Origin: Toxorhynchites rutilus septentrionalis
Lineage: Eukaryota > Arthropoda > Insecta > Diptera > Culicidae
Length of the DNA stretch: 64,000 nucleotides
Reading direction: 5' to 3'
Assembly (NCBI RefSeq): GCF_029784135.1
Contig: NC_073746.1
Coordinates: forward strand, 245,591,307-245,655,306
Below are positions 1 to 11,333 of the stretch, piece by piece; the first letter of the stretch is position 1, and each line of letters opens with the position of its first letter. The translations under genes and the position numbers were made by a program. Below the pieces are notes generated by a model, which was not told the origin of the DNA, ran no database searches, and worked only from the letters and a program-made list of their open reading frames with translations.

Positions 1-2536
1 AACAGTCGTCCAAACTGATGATTTGTCCAATATATCAGATTGAATCAACTAAATTTCACGAGAAATTCCTTAGATACCATGCGCATAGAACTACGGCCGA
101 ATGGCTATCGAGAGAGCAAGAGAGAGAGCATCTATATTCAATAGTTATACTACCAAACAAGCGGGTGACCACTTTGCCCCCCATGACCAATTTGCCCCTA
201 CTACCCCTACCAAATACTAGGGGATTCATTTTTGTTATCGGATAACATTCCTGAACTGATTCCAATTTTCTTTTCAAGAAAAACTTGAACTGTATACTCT
301 ATTTTACCACGTCTGCATTGAAGATTTTTTGTTTACTTTTTAATCATGAAATAGAAATGTGACCATTTTAATTGTTTTCTTATCACTACATGAGAGTAGA
401 AAGGATCGATTCTACGATGAATACAGGTCGCTTTAAATTATTTACTTTTTAACCCCGAAAAGCTCAAAAATAATAAACCAGCACCAGAGTGTACACTCAA
501 TTTTGCGATTGACTGTATTGACACATTCCGAATACACTTAATGCATCGCAGTACGGAGAAAGATTATGTTTTAAGCCATTTCTCGAACATTGAGTACTTA
601 CATGAAATCTATCACAGTTAAACGATGCTAGAAAACTCCAAATCCGCACATCCTGCTCACCGCGTTAATGATAAAGATAGCTCTCCGAACTAGCACCCGC
701 CTGTTCTTTGTTCGTAACTCTAGCTAATCAAATGCACCAAACTGAACGCTAACGAACCGTTGTTTGTTACGAATGCGTATCACACAAAAAAAAACAAACT
801 CTAGGCAAGACAGAAATAAAGTTTTGCGTTCACTTACTGTAAAACAAAAACACAGAGCAGACGAACTGAATTCAAACTCTCGCACACAAATCTTATCGAA
901 GCGTATGAACACTACGGCACGCGTATGATCCTGCCGTACGCCAATGCGTGTCACGCGTTCTGCTTGCGTTGTTCAAATTTCTTCCACCTCCCGCATGGGA
1001 AACAACTGACAACCAGAAGCAGCAGCAGCACTCAGTGTTCGAGAGTTCTCTTCTGTACTCTGCACGAATGGGTGATATCCACAAGCCGCGAGCGGGAGCG
1101 AATGATGGGAAAATAATACACCGAACGATACCAACACAAGTGGACGATCAAGGCAAAAAAAATATCAACACTTCTCTTGTAGCAACACTCCACTTATCGC
1201 ATATCGAATTCTGCTGGGTGACTCGAATAATGAACAGCTAAAGTCGTTGTTTGTTTATGCTGATGCAACCGATGCAACCGACTTTCCCTTTATTCACTTG
1301 CAGTATCACTTTCCTGCGCTCTGAAGCTGTCACACTGTGAAAATGCTCACGTCGTCACGAACACTATCATACACACACACTGACGTTTGAGTCAGATTTT
1401 TCCTTCGCAAGGATGTTGGAAAACACACAGAGCAGCTCCAAGGGTACGATTTACATAAAACTAATTGAAGGACGATGAGGGGGAGAAACTCTGCAGATAT
1501 TTTATCCACACTTTATGCTCACGAACATCAAAAATAGCATACGCGACAAATGTAATGTTAACACAAAAGCACGATTTTCACTTCGATTAGAATAGATGTT
1601 GGCCTGTGGGCTGACCTGGTGGTGCTAGGAAGCTATACTCATGTATGTATGGTGCGCCTCTCATATACCTCACCGATTTTTCGTGTATTTACCAGAGTTC
1701 CCTCCTGAGCTACTTCATCGGTCGATGCTTAATAGTGAACTGCGAGGGCTCGACTAGATTCAATGTGTCGTTGCCGTGGTACTCGCCGCCGTCGTCGTCA
1801 TCGTTGCCGCCGCAAAGACTCGAGAGAAAATACGATACATTGTGTAATATATTGGATATGCTCGGGATGCTCAATAAGCATGTGTTTCATTCAGATTCAT
1901 TGGGGTCATGCCACTTCGAAACGATACGCGAAAAAACTCTTCAGATAATGGATCCAGAACAAAACTTCACGAATTGTGATAACAATTGAGTTGCCAATAG
2001 GTACTGATAACCATACCAAAACCTAACAAGACTGCTTCAATTGAAATTCTGCTTGTTATCAGAACTTGTAAGGCACGTGGCAAAGTTATGCTACTTCCGG
2101 GATTTCTCATAAGACCACATGTTACATAGTCGTTCATAGTCAAAAGGGTTCAAAATAAACGATTATGAAGCCGAATGTGTTACATCAATGCTGCTCTCGA
2201 AATTTTCACAGCAGATAATGTGGTGTTGTAGAATCATACATGGATCATTCTGTCTTGAGTCTTGTCTACATCTTCTATAGGTATATTTTGAAGTTCAAGT
2301 TGCCTGAAATCTTTGACTGGCATTGGACATGATCAAAATACGCGTCGTAGTGGAACTAATGATCGGCAGCTACAATTCGCTTCACAATCAGACCCAACCC
2401 AGAGGGCTCTCGGAGTCAAACGGGCTCAAAAGAACACTATTCTACGAATTCATTCTGAATTGTGCCGCTTCATACTGGAGGGTTTTATGGAGCGTGCCAT
2501 TTTTTTCTCGACTCGCATCTTTGAAGGCGAAAGTTT
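1..2536. other. No recognisable gene; AT-rich DNA
   Basis: The open frames here are short and match no family I know. The stretch at about 880-1120 is richer in GC, has a short CAG run near 1018-1030, and carries initiator-like TCAGT motifs on both strands (near 1032 on plus, near 1002-1009 on minus). It could be a host promoter region, but no TATA box or coding exon supports this. Confidence 0.5.
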
Positions 2537-2870
2537 TAACCGGAATATATGGGGGGGTAAAATGAAAACCTAAACACAGAACATGCAGGAAAAAAATGAA
2601 ACATTTCAAATGCTTATAACTCGAACATTTCTTAATAGATCGAAAAAATATTTGCATCAATTGATAGAAAATATCTCTGCACATCTACCACAATTAATAA
2701 AATATTATTTTTCCTGAGATAAGTAATTGAATAACTGAAAAATGTCGAACGCCATCTAACCGCCCTAACTGTCCCGTTTTGATTGGCCCGATTTACGGTT
2801 TCCCCACCACAGCAATTAAAACCAAGGTGCATGGGGAAATTGGCATTGAAATACATGGCAAAAAATAAAT
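2537..2870 (+). repeat. Truncated copy of the H2A-type T element left interior
   Basis: This stretch is a diverged direct repeat of 4028-4330. Both run through an ACCGGAA start, a G-rich tract followed by AAATG, the phrase CTTATAACTCGA, then CATCAATTGATAG and a TAATTGAATAA motif. The GACGTAGGACTA end found at 4008 is missing here, so it is a truncated remnant lying just left of the larger 2885-7753 unit. Confidence 0.6.
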
Positions 2871-2996
2871 GTAAACACACTATAGGGGCTGTCCACATAC
2901 CACGTGGACAACTTTAGGGGGGTAGGGGGTACGAAAATGTCCATGTTTGTCCATGGTGAGGGGGGTGGGAGTTCAGATAATGTCCACGTGGACACG

Positions 2997-4003
2997 TTAA
3001 ACAAAAGTTTTTTAAAAGCACTTTCAGATATGTTTTCAAAAATAAATGAAATCTGTTCTGCAGTTTTAAGAATGTTTGAACTTTTCGCTCATTCATCCAT
3101 GAAATGGTTATTTCGAATATTTTTCCATATCAGCGAACTTCTCCGCTCAAATATGTATTCTAAATGAAACTCACATAAACGGTGAGCAATCAAGTTTCAA
3201 TTGGAAGCAGAGGATCATTGTTTTCAACTTCTAAGCTACGTCATTTGAGCATAAACTGACCTCCTTGTACTAGGTCCAAGTCTACGGAGAGTATATTTGA
3301 CATGGCGAACTGCTGATACATTTTTATCTGCAGAGTACATGTGGAGTGTTGATAACATGATGAAATGACCGGAATATTTGAAGAATTATCTAAATAATTT
3401 GGAAGGACTTAGGGAAACGAGTGCTACCCAAATCTCTACACCTGCACTTGTGTAATAGAAGAACCAGATTCAGTCCACCTTTTCTAAGTACCCTCGTTCC
3501 CGAATATTTTTCGAATTTTAAGACGATATCTTTAACACAGCTGAGTTAGGCATGCTCAGCACCGGAGAGCGGTTTTTTTTTGCGGATCACTTTTTCCTAC
3601 AGAACGAAAGATTGGGATATTACAAGTGAGTTTTCCGTTAATTAGTACATGTTATTACAACATTCGGGTTTTTTTTTCAAGAGTCTTTGAGTCCGGGATT
3701 AGATTACATATTTTGCACCACAGCCAAGAGAAAACTGCTATCAATTAGATCAATGGCATAGTGTAAATCACAAGCAATAAGACTTCCTATATTGAAATTG
3801 AACTTGACAATTCCACGTTTTATGGAATTAACCGCATCGAAAATATTTTTGTTTCAAATTGGAGGATTTCAAACATCCAACATATTGTTTTTTTTTGTTC
3901 TAATTTTCGCTTCATTATCTGAACTTGTATCTTGCTGTCAAAGTTCAGTAAAGAAGTATGCCGAAATCCATTGGTTGTTACTCCATTGTAATTCTTTCGA
4001 CAA
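2997..4003. other. No gene seen; interior of the 4.87-kb unit
   Basis: AT-rich sequence with short uninformative open frames. I see no domain, RNA gene or clear repeat between the left inverted end and the T0 element. Confidence 0.5.
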
Positions 4004-4462
4004 TTTTTGACGTAGGACTACGTCTAACCGGAAGATATAGGGGGTGAAATGGAAATCTAGGCACTGAACAAGTAGGAAAAAATGCAAGATTTGGAACGCT
4101 TATAACTCGAGCATTTCTCAATAGATCGCAAAGGTTTTTGCATCAATTGATAGGAAATATATCTACGCATCTATCATAACGAATAACATTTCATTTTTTT
4201 TTAGATAAATAATTGAATAATTGTGAAATATCAAGCATTGTCCAAATGCACTATGTGCCCATTTTTAATTGGTCCATTTTGTGCTCCTCAAATCGTACCG
4301 ACCAAAATGGGCAACCAGAGCAGCAGCGAAATAGAATGAAGCACGATTGGAAAGGAAAAAGAAAAAAAGGGGGGAACATTGGTCGCAGTCTCACACATGC
4401 GTAATTCTCGAGCCAGCCAGTCAGCTTAAAAATCCCCGCTCCGCTGCCGTAACGATCATTCT

Positions 4463-4661
4463 TTGTGTGGACACCGACTGGACAACATCGTTGCTGGACG
4501 AGCTGGACGGCGAGGGATCGAGTGCCTTTCTCAAGGCAAGAGGGCGGAGGTGGTAGCGCTGGAGTAGAGTAGAGTAGAGTTTTCAAAGGGCCTTTCTCAA
4601 GGCTAGAGACGAATGAACTGCAAAAGTTTAAAGTCTCTATAATACAATACCTTCCTTCCTT
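4463..4661 (+). mobile_element. Retroposon (SINE-like) with perfect 16-bp target duplication
   Basis: The direct repeat CCGTAACGATCATTCT flanks the 199-bp insert at 4447-4462 and 4662-4677. The insert ends in an ATAATACAATAC block followed by CCTT repeats, a SINE-like tail, with a GTAGA repeat and an AAGGGCCTTTCTCAAGG block before it. I see no clear pol III A and B boxes. Its first 90 bases (ACAACATCGTTGC, then GGATCG) resemble a module inside T1-T6. It sits in the leader of the first H2A pseudogene. Confidence 0.7.
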
Positions 4662-4740
4662 CCGTAACGATCATTCTCATTCAAACCGTACACCACATCG
4701 GTTCGCATCACAACACATCAACAAACCAACCCAAGCAGCC

Positions 4741-5000
4741 ATGTCTGGACATGGTAAAGGAGGAAAAATGAAGGGAAAGGCAAAATCCCGCTCGAACCGT
4801 GTTGATCTGGAGTTCCCCGCAAGGGTAGCTAGGCCGAGCGCGTTTGTACCAGTGCACCAGTCCACCTAGCCGGCGTTATATAGTTTCGGCCGCCGAAGTA
4901 ATCGAGTTAGCTGGAAAAGCTGCTGGCGACGATAAGAAAACCCGCATTCGGAACAGAAAACATTCGGTTCGGTGGACATCAAGACAACAGGCAGTTGCAG
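4741..5000 (+). pseudogene. Histone H2A pseudogene, copy 1
   Basis: Translation from the ATG at 4741 begins MSGHGKGGKMKGKAKSRSNR, very close to the H2A N-terminus, then continues with remnants of the LQFP region and loses its frame. Further on, the residues before and after the KKTRI-like segment (near 4940-4960) match the part of H2A after the alpha-2 helix. Much of the histone-fold centre is deleted and an in-frame stop (TAG) occurs at about 4867. H2A would pair with H2B in the nucleosome, but this copy cannot encode it. A histone-type stem-loop lies 185 bp downstream. The short basic N-terminus fits replication-type H2A better than H2A.V. Confidence 0.85.
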
Positions 5001-5184
5001 CGAGTGGCGAGTGGCAAACGCAATCGCAAAACGGCAGCAGGTGGCAGAAGAAAAAAGTTTGTTCTTTTTACAATCTGCTTTGGTGGTAAATCCAGAACAA
5101 GGCGGCATCGAGGGCGTTCGAAATGTTTTTTTTTCAAAACCACGAGTACTAAGTTTTCTAAATTGGAGCCATTCCATAAAACAA

Positions 5185-5200
5185 GGCGCTTTTCAGGGCC
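5185..5200 (+). promoter_or_regulatory. Histone-type 3' stem-loop (H2A)
   Basis: GGCGCTTTTCAGGGCC matches the metazoan replication-dependent histone mRNA 3' stem-loop (usual form GGCCCTTTTCAGGGCC) with one stem change. It follows the first H2A pseudogene in the right orientation. Confidence 0.75.
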
Positions 5201-5418
5201 ATTAAACCTTCCAAAAAAGAGTTTAGGAAATAAAGTTCAATGTTTTCTAAAACATTATCCAAAATAATAATAAAACACAAATTGATGTTTTCATAATTTG
5301 TTTGCCAGGATCTGATGAGTATGTGAATTTGGCAGTTGTTCTGAGCTTATTGATAGTTGGGGACTTTCCTGATTATTCAATTTTCACCAATTCTTAAGTT
5401 GTTTCCAGATTGAAAGTA

Positions 5419-5638
5419 CAGTAATTTACAATTAGTTCGACATTTAGCTAATTGGACGGACATGTAATGCGACTTATTTAGTTGGACATTTTTGTAAACA
5501 TAGAGATCCAAATTATGACCCCAAATTGAAAGTCGACACTGTACCACTGTCATCGTAAATATTCAATTACAGGTTGAAATCGCCTCCAATGCGACACTGA
5601 GTGGCGCTTCGGCACGTCGCATTCAATGTAATTTACTG
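5419..5638. mobile_element. 220-bp TA-flanked MITE
   Basis: The left end reads CAGTAATTTACAATTAGTT. The right end reverse-complements to CAGTAAATTACATTGAATG and both go on to a CGAC. TA dinucleotides flank both ends (5417-5418, 5639-5640), as expected for the Tc1/mariner group. It has no coding capacity. Its right end is copied again at about 6345-6379. Confidence 0.6.
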
Positions 5639-5740
5639 TAAAATATGTCACAAGCTGGATGGGAAGAAATTTTCCAACTGTGAAAGCTGTGGCGAGTGGC
5701 AAATGCAATCACTAAACAGAAAGGTTTAGCCGAACAAGAT
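5600..5740 (+). repeat. Duplicated segment, copy 1 (second copy 6340-6480)
   Basis: Both copies share the CGGCACGT motif, the MITE right end, the block CACAAGCTGGATGGGAAG and the block GTGGCGAGTGGCAAA. This is a direct duplication of about 140 bp, offset by about 740 bp, inside T0. Confidence 0.7.
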
Positions 5741-5795
5741 GGGGATATCGAGTGATAACAAAACAATAAACTCTTTGGATTGAAGATAATTATGT

Positions 5796-5811
5796 GATCC
5801 TGAAAAGGACC
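5796..5811 (-). promoter_or_regulatory. Possible decayed histone stem-loop, minus strand
   Basis: On the minus strand this reads GGTCCTTTTCAGGATC, a paired stem around the TTTTC loop typical of histone mRNA. No histone reading frame was recognised next to it on that strand, so the assignment is tentative. Confidence 0.4.
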
Positions 5812-6050
5812 CTTTTTAGCCTGCATGTGAATCCAACGAGCGAACAAATCGTAATGAATGTATTTTTTTGCCATCGCTCCCTTTTAACGCTCATTCGTTC
5901 GTCTCGTTGGACTCGCACCTCTGGCTGAGTCTGCCGATTTGTCTCTATCCTGTGAGTGTGTACCGCTTGAGTATAAAACACGCGGACCCCAAAAAAATAT
6001 GTTATTTTCTTTCAAACCGTAAACCCGTGAGGTTGTACGGCATCGGCATC

Positions 6051-6325
6051 ATGGACGTAACAAAGGAGGACAAGTTAAGGGAAAGGCAAAGTCTCACTCG
6101 AACCGTGCAGGTCTCCAGTTCCCTGTTGGTCGCATTCACTGATTGCTCCGCAAGGGTAACTAGACCGAACGGATTGGTGCCGGAGCACCAGTATACCTAA
6201 CAGCGATTATAGAGTTTCGGCCGTCGGAGTGCTCGAGTTGGCTTGCAAAGCTGCTCACGACAATCAGAAAACCCGCATCAAGAACAGAGCAGCTTCGGTT
6301 CGGCGCTCATCAAGGCAATAATTAG
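6051..6325 (+). pseudogene. Histone H2A pseudogene, copy 2
   Basis: From the ATG at 6051 the H2A N-terminal region can be followed through frameshifts. The best run is about 6085-6145, reading [20 protein letters not shown], a clear H2A signature. A later stretch near 6225-6285 corresponds to the VLELA...KKTRI segment in a shifted frame. The start has lost a few bases compared with copy 1, and the centre is deleted and full of frameshifts. Copies 1 and 2 share the same central deletion, so one probably derives from the other by duplication inside T0. It is not functional. Confidence 0.85.
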
Positions 6326-6666
6326 TTTCAGTGAGTGGCAAAGTGTTTCTCCGGCACGTTGCATTAAATGTAATTTACTGAACAACATGTCACAAGCTGG
6401 ATGGGAAGAAATTTTCCAACTGTGAAAGCTGTGGCGAGTGGCAAACGCAATAGCTAAACAGGAAGGTTTAACCGAACAAGAACCATCAACATATTCATTA
6501 AGAGTGAACAGTAAACTAATCCATTTTTCAGGTAGATAGGTAGGTATTCACGTAGGAGAAGAAAATAAAATAATATATTTAAAATATATATTTAACAAAA
6601 GCTGTCCCCTTTGTATAGTCCTACGTCACTCCGGTTATGGCCCCGACATTACCCACCCGTCTTTTT

Positions 6667-7636
6667 CTTAACAGTATCTTGATTAGCTTCATTCAAAACA
6701 ACATTCAATTGTGCTAAATCATTTCAGAAGTCTTCAGAAAAACTATGTTCGATAGACACTTGTTTCTCGGAGATTTTCTGCAGGCAAATGATTCTATTGC
6801 CAAATAACTTTCTTTAGGTGTTATTTCATGCGTCATTGATTATAGTTTATTGATTCAGCTGTGATTTTACGATTACAATTTTTGTTTTGCTAGATTGTGC
6901 AGTTCTACTGCCGTACCGTTTTAATCATTAGAAAAGCAGATATACATTTGTCGTTGGTTTTTTCGAATGTTCTCGAAAAGCGATTTTGAAGGAGTAATAT
7001 TTTTGGTATAATACCAGTTACCATAGTGGAATTATTACATAAATGATTAAATAGATTTTCATACGCATTAGAACAAACGAGATGGAAAAGAATGAATTTT
7101 TGTTTTAGCAACTTTAATCCACCATTTCATACAGTTGCCATTACCGAGCTTTTCCTGCAGCCAACGATTTCACATATTTTCAAACTCTAAGATATATTGG
7201 TAGGAAGAGGTGCAATCAATAGAAAACAACTGCAACTACTAATAAAGCCTATTCGCACTTTTTTCTTTTCAAAGAAGGATTTAGGATTATGATCCGAATA
7301 AAACGATTTCAATGCATGTTGCAGACTCCGGATGTGAAGCAGTTTGCCTTGCAACGATAGTAAGATGCGCTGTCTGAGTCAAGAATTGTATAGTGTAATT
7401 GTGCCTCACGAGCACTCCGAGAGAAATCTGGATATTCAATTCAGAACGGTCGCTAGGAATTTGTTATTAAAACAAGTGTTCAATGCGAAAAAAACAAAAC
7501 AAAGGACATCTTTTTTTTCTTCAATGGTTTTATCTTGTTTTTTTCATCATTATAAAAACACAAAAAAATAAGACTAATTTAAAATTGAATGTAGACACAA
7601 CGCAATTATTTTTTTTTCCAATTAAAATATATGGAA
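6667..7636. other. No gene seen
   Basis: AT-rich sequence with homopolymer runs and only short uninformative frames. It is flanked by the T0 right end and the right inverted end of the 4.87-kb unit. Confidence 0.5.
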
Positions 7637-7763
7637 GAATGTCCACGTGGACAACAGGGGAGGGGTATAGTCAATGTCCACGCTTGTCCACGGAGGGGGA
7701 GGGGGGAGTCTAAAATCGTGCTTTTTCTGTCCACGTGGTATGTGGACAACCCCATAGATGTAC

Positions 7764-7896
7764 GAATAGATTTAAGAATTGAGTGTGATCATCAATATTG
7801 TTACAATCCTTATATCCCATCCTTTTCCTGGAACCATATGTCTACCGTCTAATCTCGAGTCGACCGCTGGTAATCGGTTTTCTATTTTACTAACTG
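7764..7896 (+). mobile_element. 3' UTR fragment of the 40.9-45.6 kb LINE family
   Basis: This stretch matches the LINE 3' UTR at about 45300-45465. Shared landmarks in the same order are AATTGAGTGTGA, ATCCCATCCTTTTCCT, CTCGAGTCGACCGC and AATCGGTTT, then a CTATTTTA block. It is a 5'-truncated scrap without coding sequence or an A-rich tail. Confidence 0.65.
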
Positions 7897-8145
7897 TGGC
7901 ATTCCTGTGCCTAACGAAAGTTATACGAGTTGCTGAGTTCTACCCTGTCTGTGTGAGAGCAGGTAGTCGAGAAAGACATATACACGAACGGACGCCATTT
8001 GTAAGGAGAACACTCTAGTTTGTGACTTCGTGCTAAATAAACATAAACACTGTTGTGGAGATATCACATTGTTTTTAGTCATTCTTTAGTTGCCGATAAA
8101 CTGAGTCCCTCGGAGTGTAACAGTGACGACGAGGATCGGATAGGT
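7897..8145 (+). mobile_element. Possible LTR remnant with primer-site-like junction
   Basis: The stretch ends with a polyadenylation-like AATAAA near 8036-8041 and then GTAACAGTGACGACGAGGAT at about 8119-8138. That phrase resembles the junction after the 5' LTR in many Ty3/gypsy elements. No partner LTR, gag or pol lies nearby, so this is a solo or truncated LTR at best. Confidence 0.35.
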
Positions 8146-8516
8146 GTTATCATCCGGGAGCTAGAATTGATTTTTTTCGCTCGATAGTGTTGTTCGGATT
8201 CATAACCAAGCATAACCAAGCAACATAATAAATAACCATGATCACAAACGCATCTAACGTCCAGTGATTGTACACGAGTAAAAGTAACAACAGTTGCAAT
8301 TAGAAAAAAAACAAATTTTGTAATTACATCCCCATACCTTTTCTAAACACAAACTAATGCGCCCCAAGCTTTATTGTCTGACAACTGATAAAAACTTACT
8401 TGTGGTTGGTTTGGGTTTTCACTCAATGGTTTAGACAAGTCCCCAAGTCTATCTATAACTAAATAACGCAAAGGCATTTGTAACCCCCAGTGGCGCCTGT
8501 TGCGTCACATCAGATG
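8146..8516. other. No gene seen
   Basis: Short AT-rich spacer between the LTR-like fragment and T1. No domain or RNA gene was recognised. Confidence 0.5.
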
Positions 8517-10530
8517 AAAAAAAACAGGAAGTGGGTTATATCTATGGTATAACCGCAAGGGTGACGTAGGACTATCGTTGATTTAGAGATCATTTGTTTG
8601 AAGTTGAATTAAAATCCATTCTGAATGAATGAATAAATGAATATTTGTGGGACTTCGAAAACGAGAGCGTTACGTTGGAGGCACAAGGTTTTATGCATCC
8701 AATATAGGATACGAAAAACCTTGTTCTGAAGAATAATCTTCAGAAGCTAACCTGCTAACTGTACTTGATTGACAAATCATAAACCCAAATGTATTATATG
8801 GATATTTTATGGATAGAAAACATTAAAATAAACTCTTTCGCTTGAATGTAATTTTCCATTCCAAGGGGAACTGGCAGATTATTTTCCAGCAACGATTAGA
8901 TATTTCCACATTTTCCTTGATACTGGAAGCCCACCAGTGGTTAATACTAACTCGATAACCACCTGTTAATAGCACTTGATTGAAAAATATTTGGTCACAG
9001 TGTTACATGGATAGAAAACATTAAAATAAACTCTTCACATGAATGTATTTTTAAATACCCAGAGGAACTGGCAGGTTATTTTCCAGCAATAATTAGATCT
9101 TTCCGGAACTTTCTCAATGCTGAATGGCATCCAAACGGAAAGAATTCTGTATATATTTCGACAATGTTTGCTTACAACTATGTTAGTAATATGTAACAGA
9201 TTACTCGCGGTTGGCTCGAGGTTAGTATTACAAGTGTTCTCATAATTGGTATGTTGCAGTCTTCGATGCTCTGTACGTGTGCCCGACACGTGATACTTCC
9301 TATTGGGATGCAGCTGACCATTAATCAGCAACGCCCCCCTAGTCTGTACCCCATATCTAGCGTGGTGCGTCTTTCTCGACTCGAGGAATCCAGGATAGAA
9401 TGGTCACTAGCCGGCGCAAACATCAGCTCGTGTAGAGTTGTCATGAGCGGTACAACCTTTGGCTCTTGTTGAATGATCAGTGGACTGAGGCAGTCTTGTC
9501 GATGTCCTCACGAAAAATGAATGCGTCTCACCACCAGAATATCGCTTAAGTATGCTTACAAAAATTACAAAATCAAATGTATTTGATCGCTGTGTTATAT
9601 GCTTAGAAAACATTAAAATAAACTCTTTCACATGAATGTATTTTTAAATTCCCAGAGGAACTGGCAGATTATTTTCCAGCAATGATTAGATCTTTCCGGA
9701 ACTTTCTCGATGCTGAATGGCATCCAAACGGAAAGAATTCTGCGCGTGTATGTGTCTCCTCCAGCACGTTAGGCATCGATGTTGTCTTGTCGATATCCTC
9801 ACGAAAAATGAATGCGCCTCACCACCAGAATATCGCTTAAGTATGCTTTCTGTGTGTGATTGAATCGAGAGAAGGTGTGGTTTACGATGGCAATTTGGAA
9901 GGCAAACTAGAGGGAATGAACTCTCTGAGCTCGAAACTTTCGGCGACTGAGCAATAATCGATTGCGTGCGCATACAATATTGGATACGGAAATATCCTAC
10001 TGATGGGGAAGAATAATCTTCAGAAGCTTTCCTGCTAATTACACTTGGTTGAAAAATTTGAAATATGTGTGTGTGTAGCGATGTCTTTCCGGGGAACCGT
10101 TTGTGGCATCACCCTCCTCCTGATGGATCCCCTTCTGGCCTAAGGTGCACAAACGGGCTCTTGGTGACACCGTTCATCCGCGCTTTCATGATAAACGAAG
10201 AGCTCAACAGCGACAACATGCTCCAATCGCTGTTCAATTAGAACTGAGTGGATTTCCGAGCGGCGCTCGCTTATATACCGATTGGTGATTTCAATAGCCT
10301 GTTTGGAGAACAATTTTAAGGCTATTGAAACAAGTTTTTGGATCAAAAAGTAACAAGTATATAACGCGTAGACATTTTATCTTTCGAATGAAGTGTTTAT
10401 CATACCATTTCGTTCAGTTGTTCAGGAGCTATTAACGCTCAAAATCTCGGTCTCCGGCGTAACGCTTTCGGTTTCGAAACATTGATTTTACACCCCGGTA
10501 TAGAAATGAAAGACGTAGTCCTACGTCAAA
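8517..10530 (-). mobile_element. T1: family T element, reverse orientation
   Basis: The copy runs from AAAACAGGAAGTGGGTTAT at the left to CTACGTCAAAA at the right, the reverse of T2-T5. It contains the internal modules of the family: GGATAGAAAACATTAAAATA, CCAGAGGAACTGGCAGATTA and GGAAAGAATTC blocks, each seen more than once. Foreign-looking sequence of about 300 bp at 9185-9480 interrupts it. The BEL/Pao retrotransposon inserted right at its end. It has no transposase. Confidence 0.7.
10242..10277 (-). promoter_or_regulatory. Core promoter of T1 (TATA box and initiator)
   Basis: On the minus strand TATATAAG (10270-10277) lies 30 bp from TCAGTT (10242-10247), box start to box start. The spacing matches an arthropod TATA-initiator promoter and is the same in T2-T6. 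Confidence 0.6.
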
Positions 10531-10532
10531 AG

Positions 10533-10912
10533 TGTTCGTATACACGAATCCTATCCTCGTGACACCTATCTGCCAAAATTAAAAACCATCTAAATATGAG
10601 ACAACCTTCAGAGGGAAACACCACCACACCATTTCATCGAAAATAACATCGCTCATATTCGGTCTTCCGTAAAATAGACCCGTCGTGCGATAGAATCTCT
10701 CTCTTCTGCATCGACACTTCAACGAAGTACCACACGAGTTTGGATTAGTAGTTGATAAAATTAACACAGAAAAATTAATGTAAAACGAATTAGAAATAAA
10801 AAGAAATTTTAAGTATCGAAGTTGCATACGCGAGTGTATGTATTTTACACTGAAGTTGACAGAAAAAGATTCCCGGTTACGTTGTCCCACTCCTCCGCTG
10901 TGTGGTTAAACA
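10533..10912 (+). repeat. BEL 5' LTR
   Basis: A 380-bp direct repeat of 16703-17082. It starts TGTTCGTATACACGA and ends GTGTGGTTAAACA. By eye the two LTRs differ at seven substitutions and no indels. The LTR should carry the promoter and the polyadenylation signals of the element. Confidence 0.95.
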
Positions 10913-10930
10913 TGGTCCTTCGAACCGGAT
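10913..10930 (+). other. tRNA primer binding site
   Basis: TGGTCCTTCGAACCGGAT starts right after the LTR. It begins with TGG, the complement of a tRNA 3' CCA, and contains TTCGAACC, which fits the T-arm complement of a tRNA. I did not assign which tRNA. Confidence 0.8.
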
Positions 10931-11333
10931 AGACGTCGAGTGGAATCCGTCTAGCCGGTATAACATCCAACGTTCAATCGAGCGAATCAACCGAGAAGCG
11001 CTGGCAATTTGCATGCGGCAATTGCAAAAACAAATAAGAGGAAAACCGTTGGTGATCGACCCAAAACAAAATGGCGATTCCACCATTGAGCTTTTGAGCA
11101 ACAATCAATTGAAGTACAAGGCATTATTATTGCCTCACAAAGGTGAGTGTAATTCCAACATAAATAACCCTAGAGACTTTTCTACCGGGTCTTATTTTTC
11201 ATGTGACCAACATCGAGAACGTGTACCAAGAATCTTCACATCAACACGTGCATCCAGATTTACGGACGTAGCAGACAATAGCAGATAACCTCAATCACTT
11301 TGGAACACATAAGTTTTTTGGAGAAATTTCATC

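Larger units (their letters stand above)
4004..6666. mobile_element. T0: family T element carrying histone H2A remnants
   Basis: The left end reads TTTTTGACGTAGGACTACG. The right end contains TAGTCCTACGTCA followed by a CCGGTTATGG stretch, matching (reverse-complemented) the ends of the other T copies, where a GTGGGTTAT block and a TATAACCG block precede GACGTAGGACTA. The interior holds H2A pseudogenes at 4741 and 6051, a retroposon at 4463-4661, a small MITE at 5419-5638 and a duplicated segment (5600-5740 and 6340-6480). No transposase is present. Treating it as one element is an inference from the paired ends. Confidence 0.55.
2885..7753. mobile_element. 4.87-kb unit with GTCCACGTGG-rich inverted ends
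   Basis: The left end reads GGGGCTGTCCACATACCACG and the right end, reverse-complemented, reads GGGGTTGTCCACATACCACG. Both continue through G-rich or C-rich tracts to a second GTCCACGTGGACA about 100 bp inside (left 2885-2996, right 7637-7753). ATA flanks both sides (2882-2884 and 7754-7756), compatible with a 3-bp target duplication. No transposase is visible inside; the interior is mostly the H2A-bearing T0 element. It may be one non-autonomous element with a nested insertion, or two solo ends that happen to face each other. A decayed right-type end also lies at 56897-56973. Confidence 0.5.

Noticed and set aside
1645..1989. 114-codon open frame as a host exon
   Set aside because: No domain, no splice signals noted, and low-complexity Ser/Pro content from a CG-rich triplet run.
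4741..6325. Functional H2A genes
   Set aside because: Stops, frameshifts and a shared central deletion rule out a working histone.
10902..11288. 128-codon frame in the BEL leader
   Set aside because: It begins inside the LTR end and spans the primer site; BEL elements have no known gene there, so chance is likelier.
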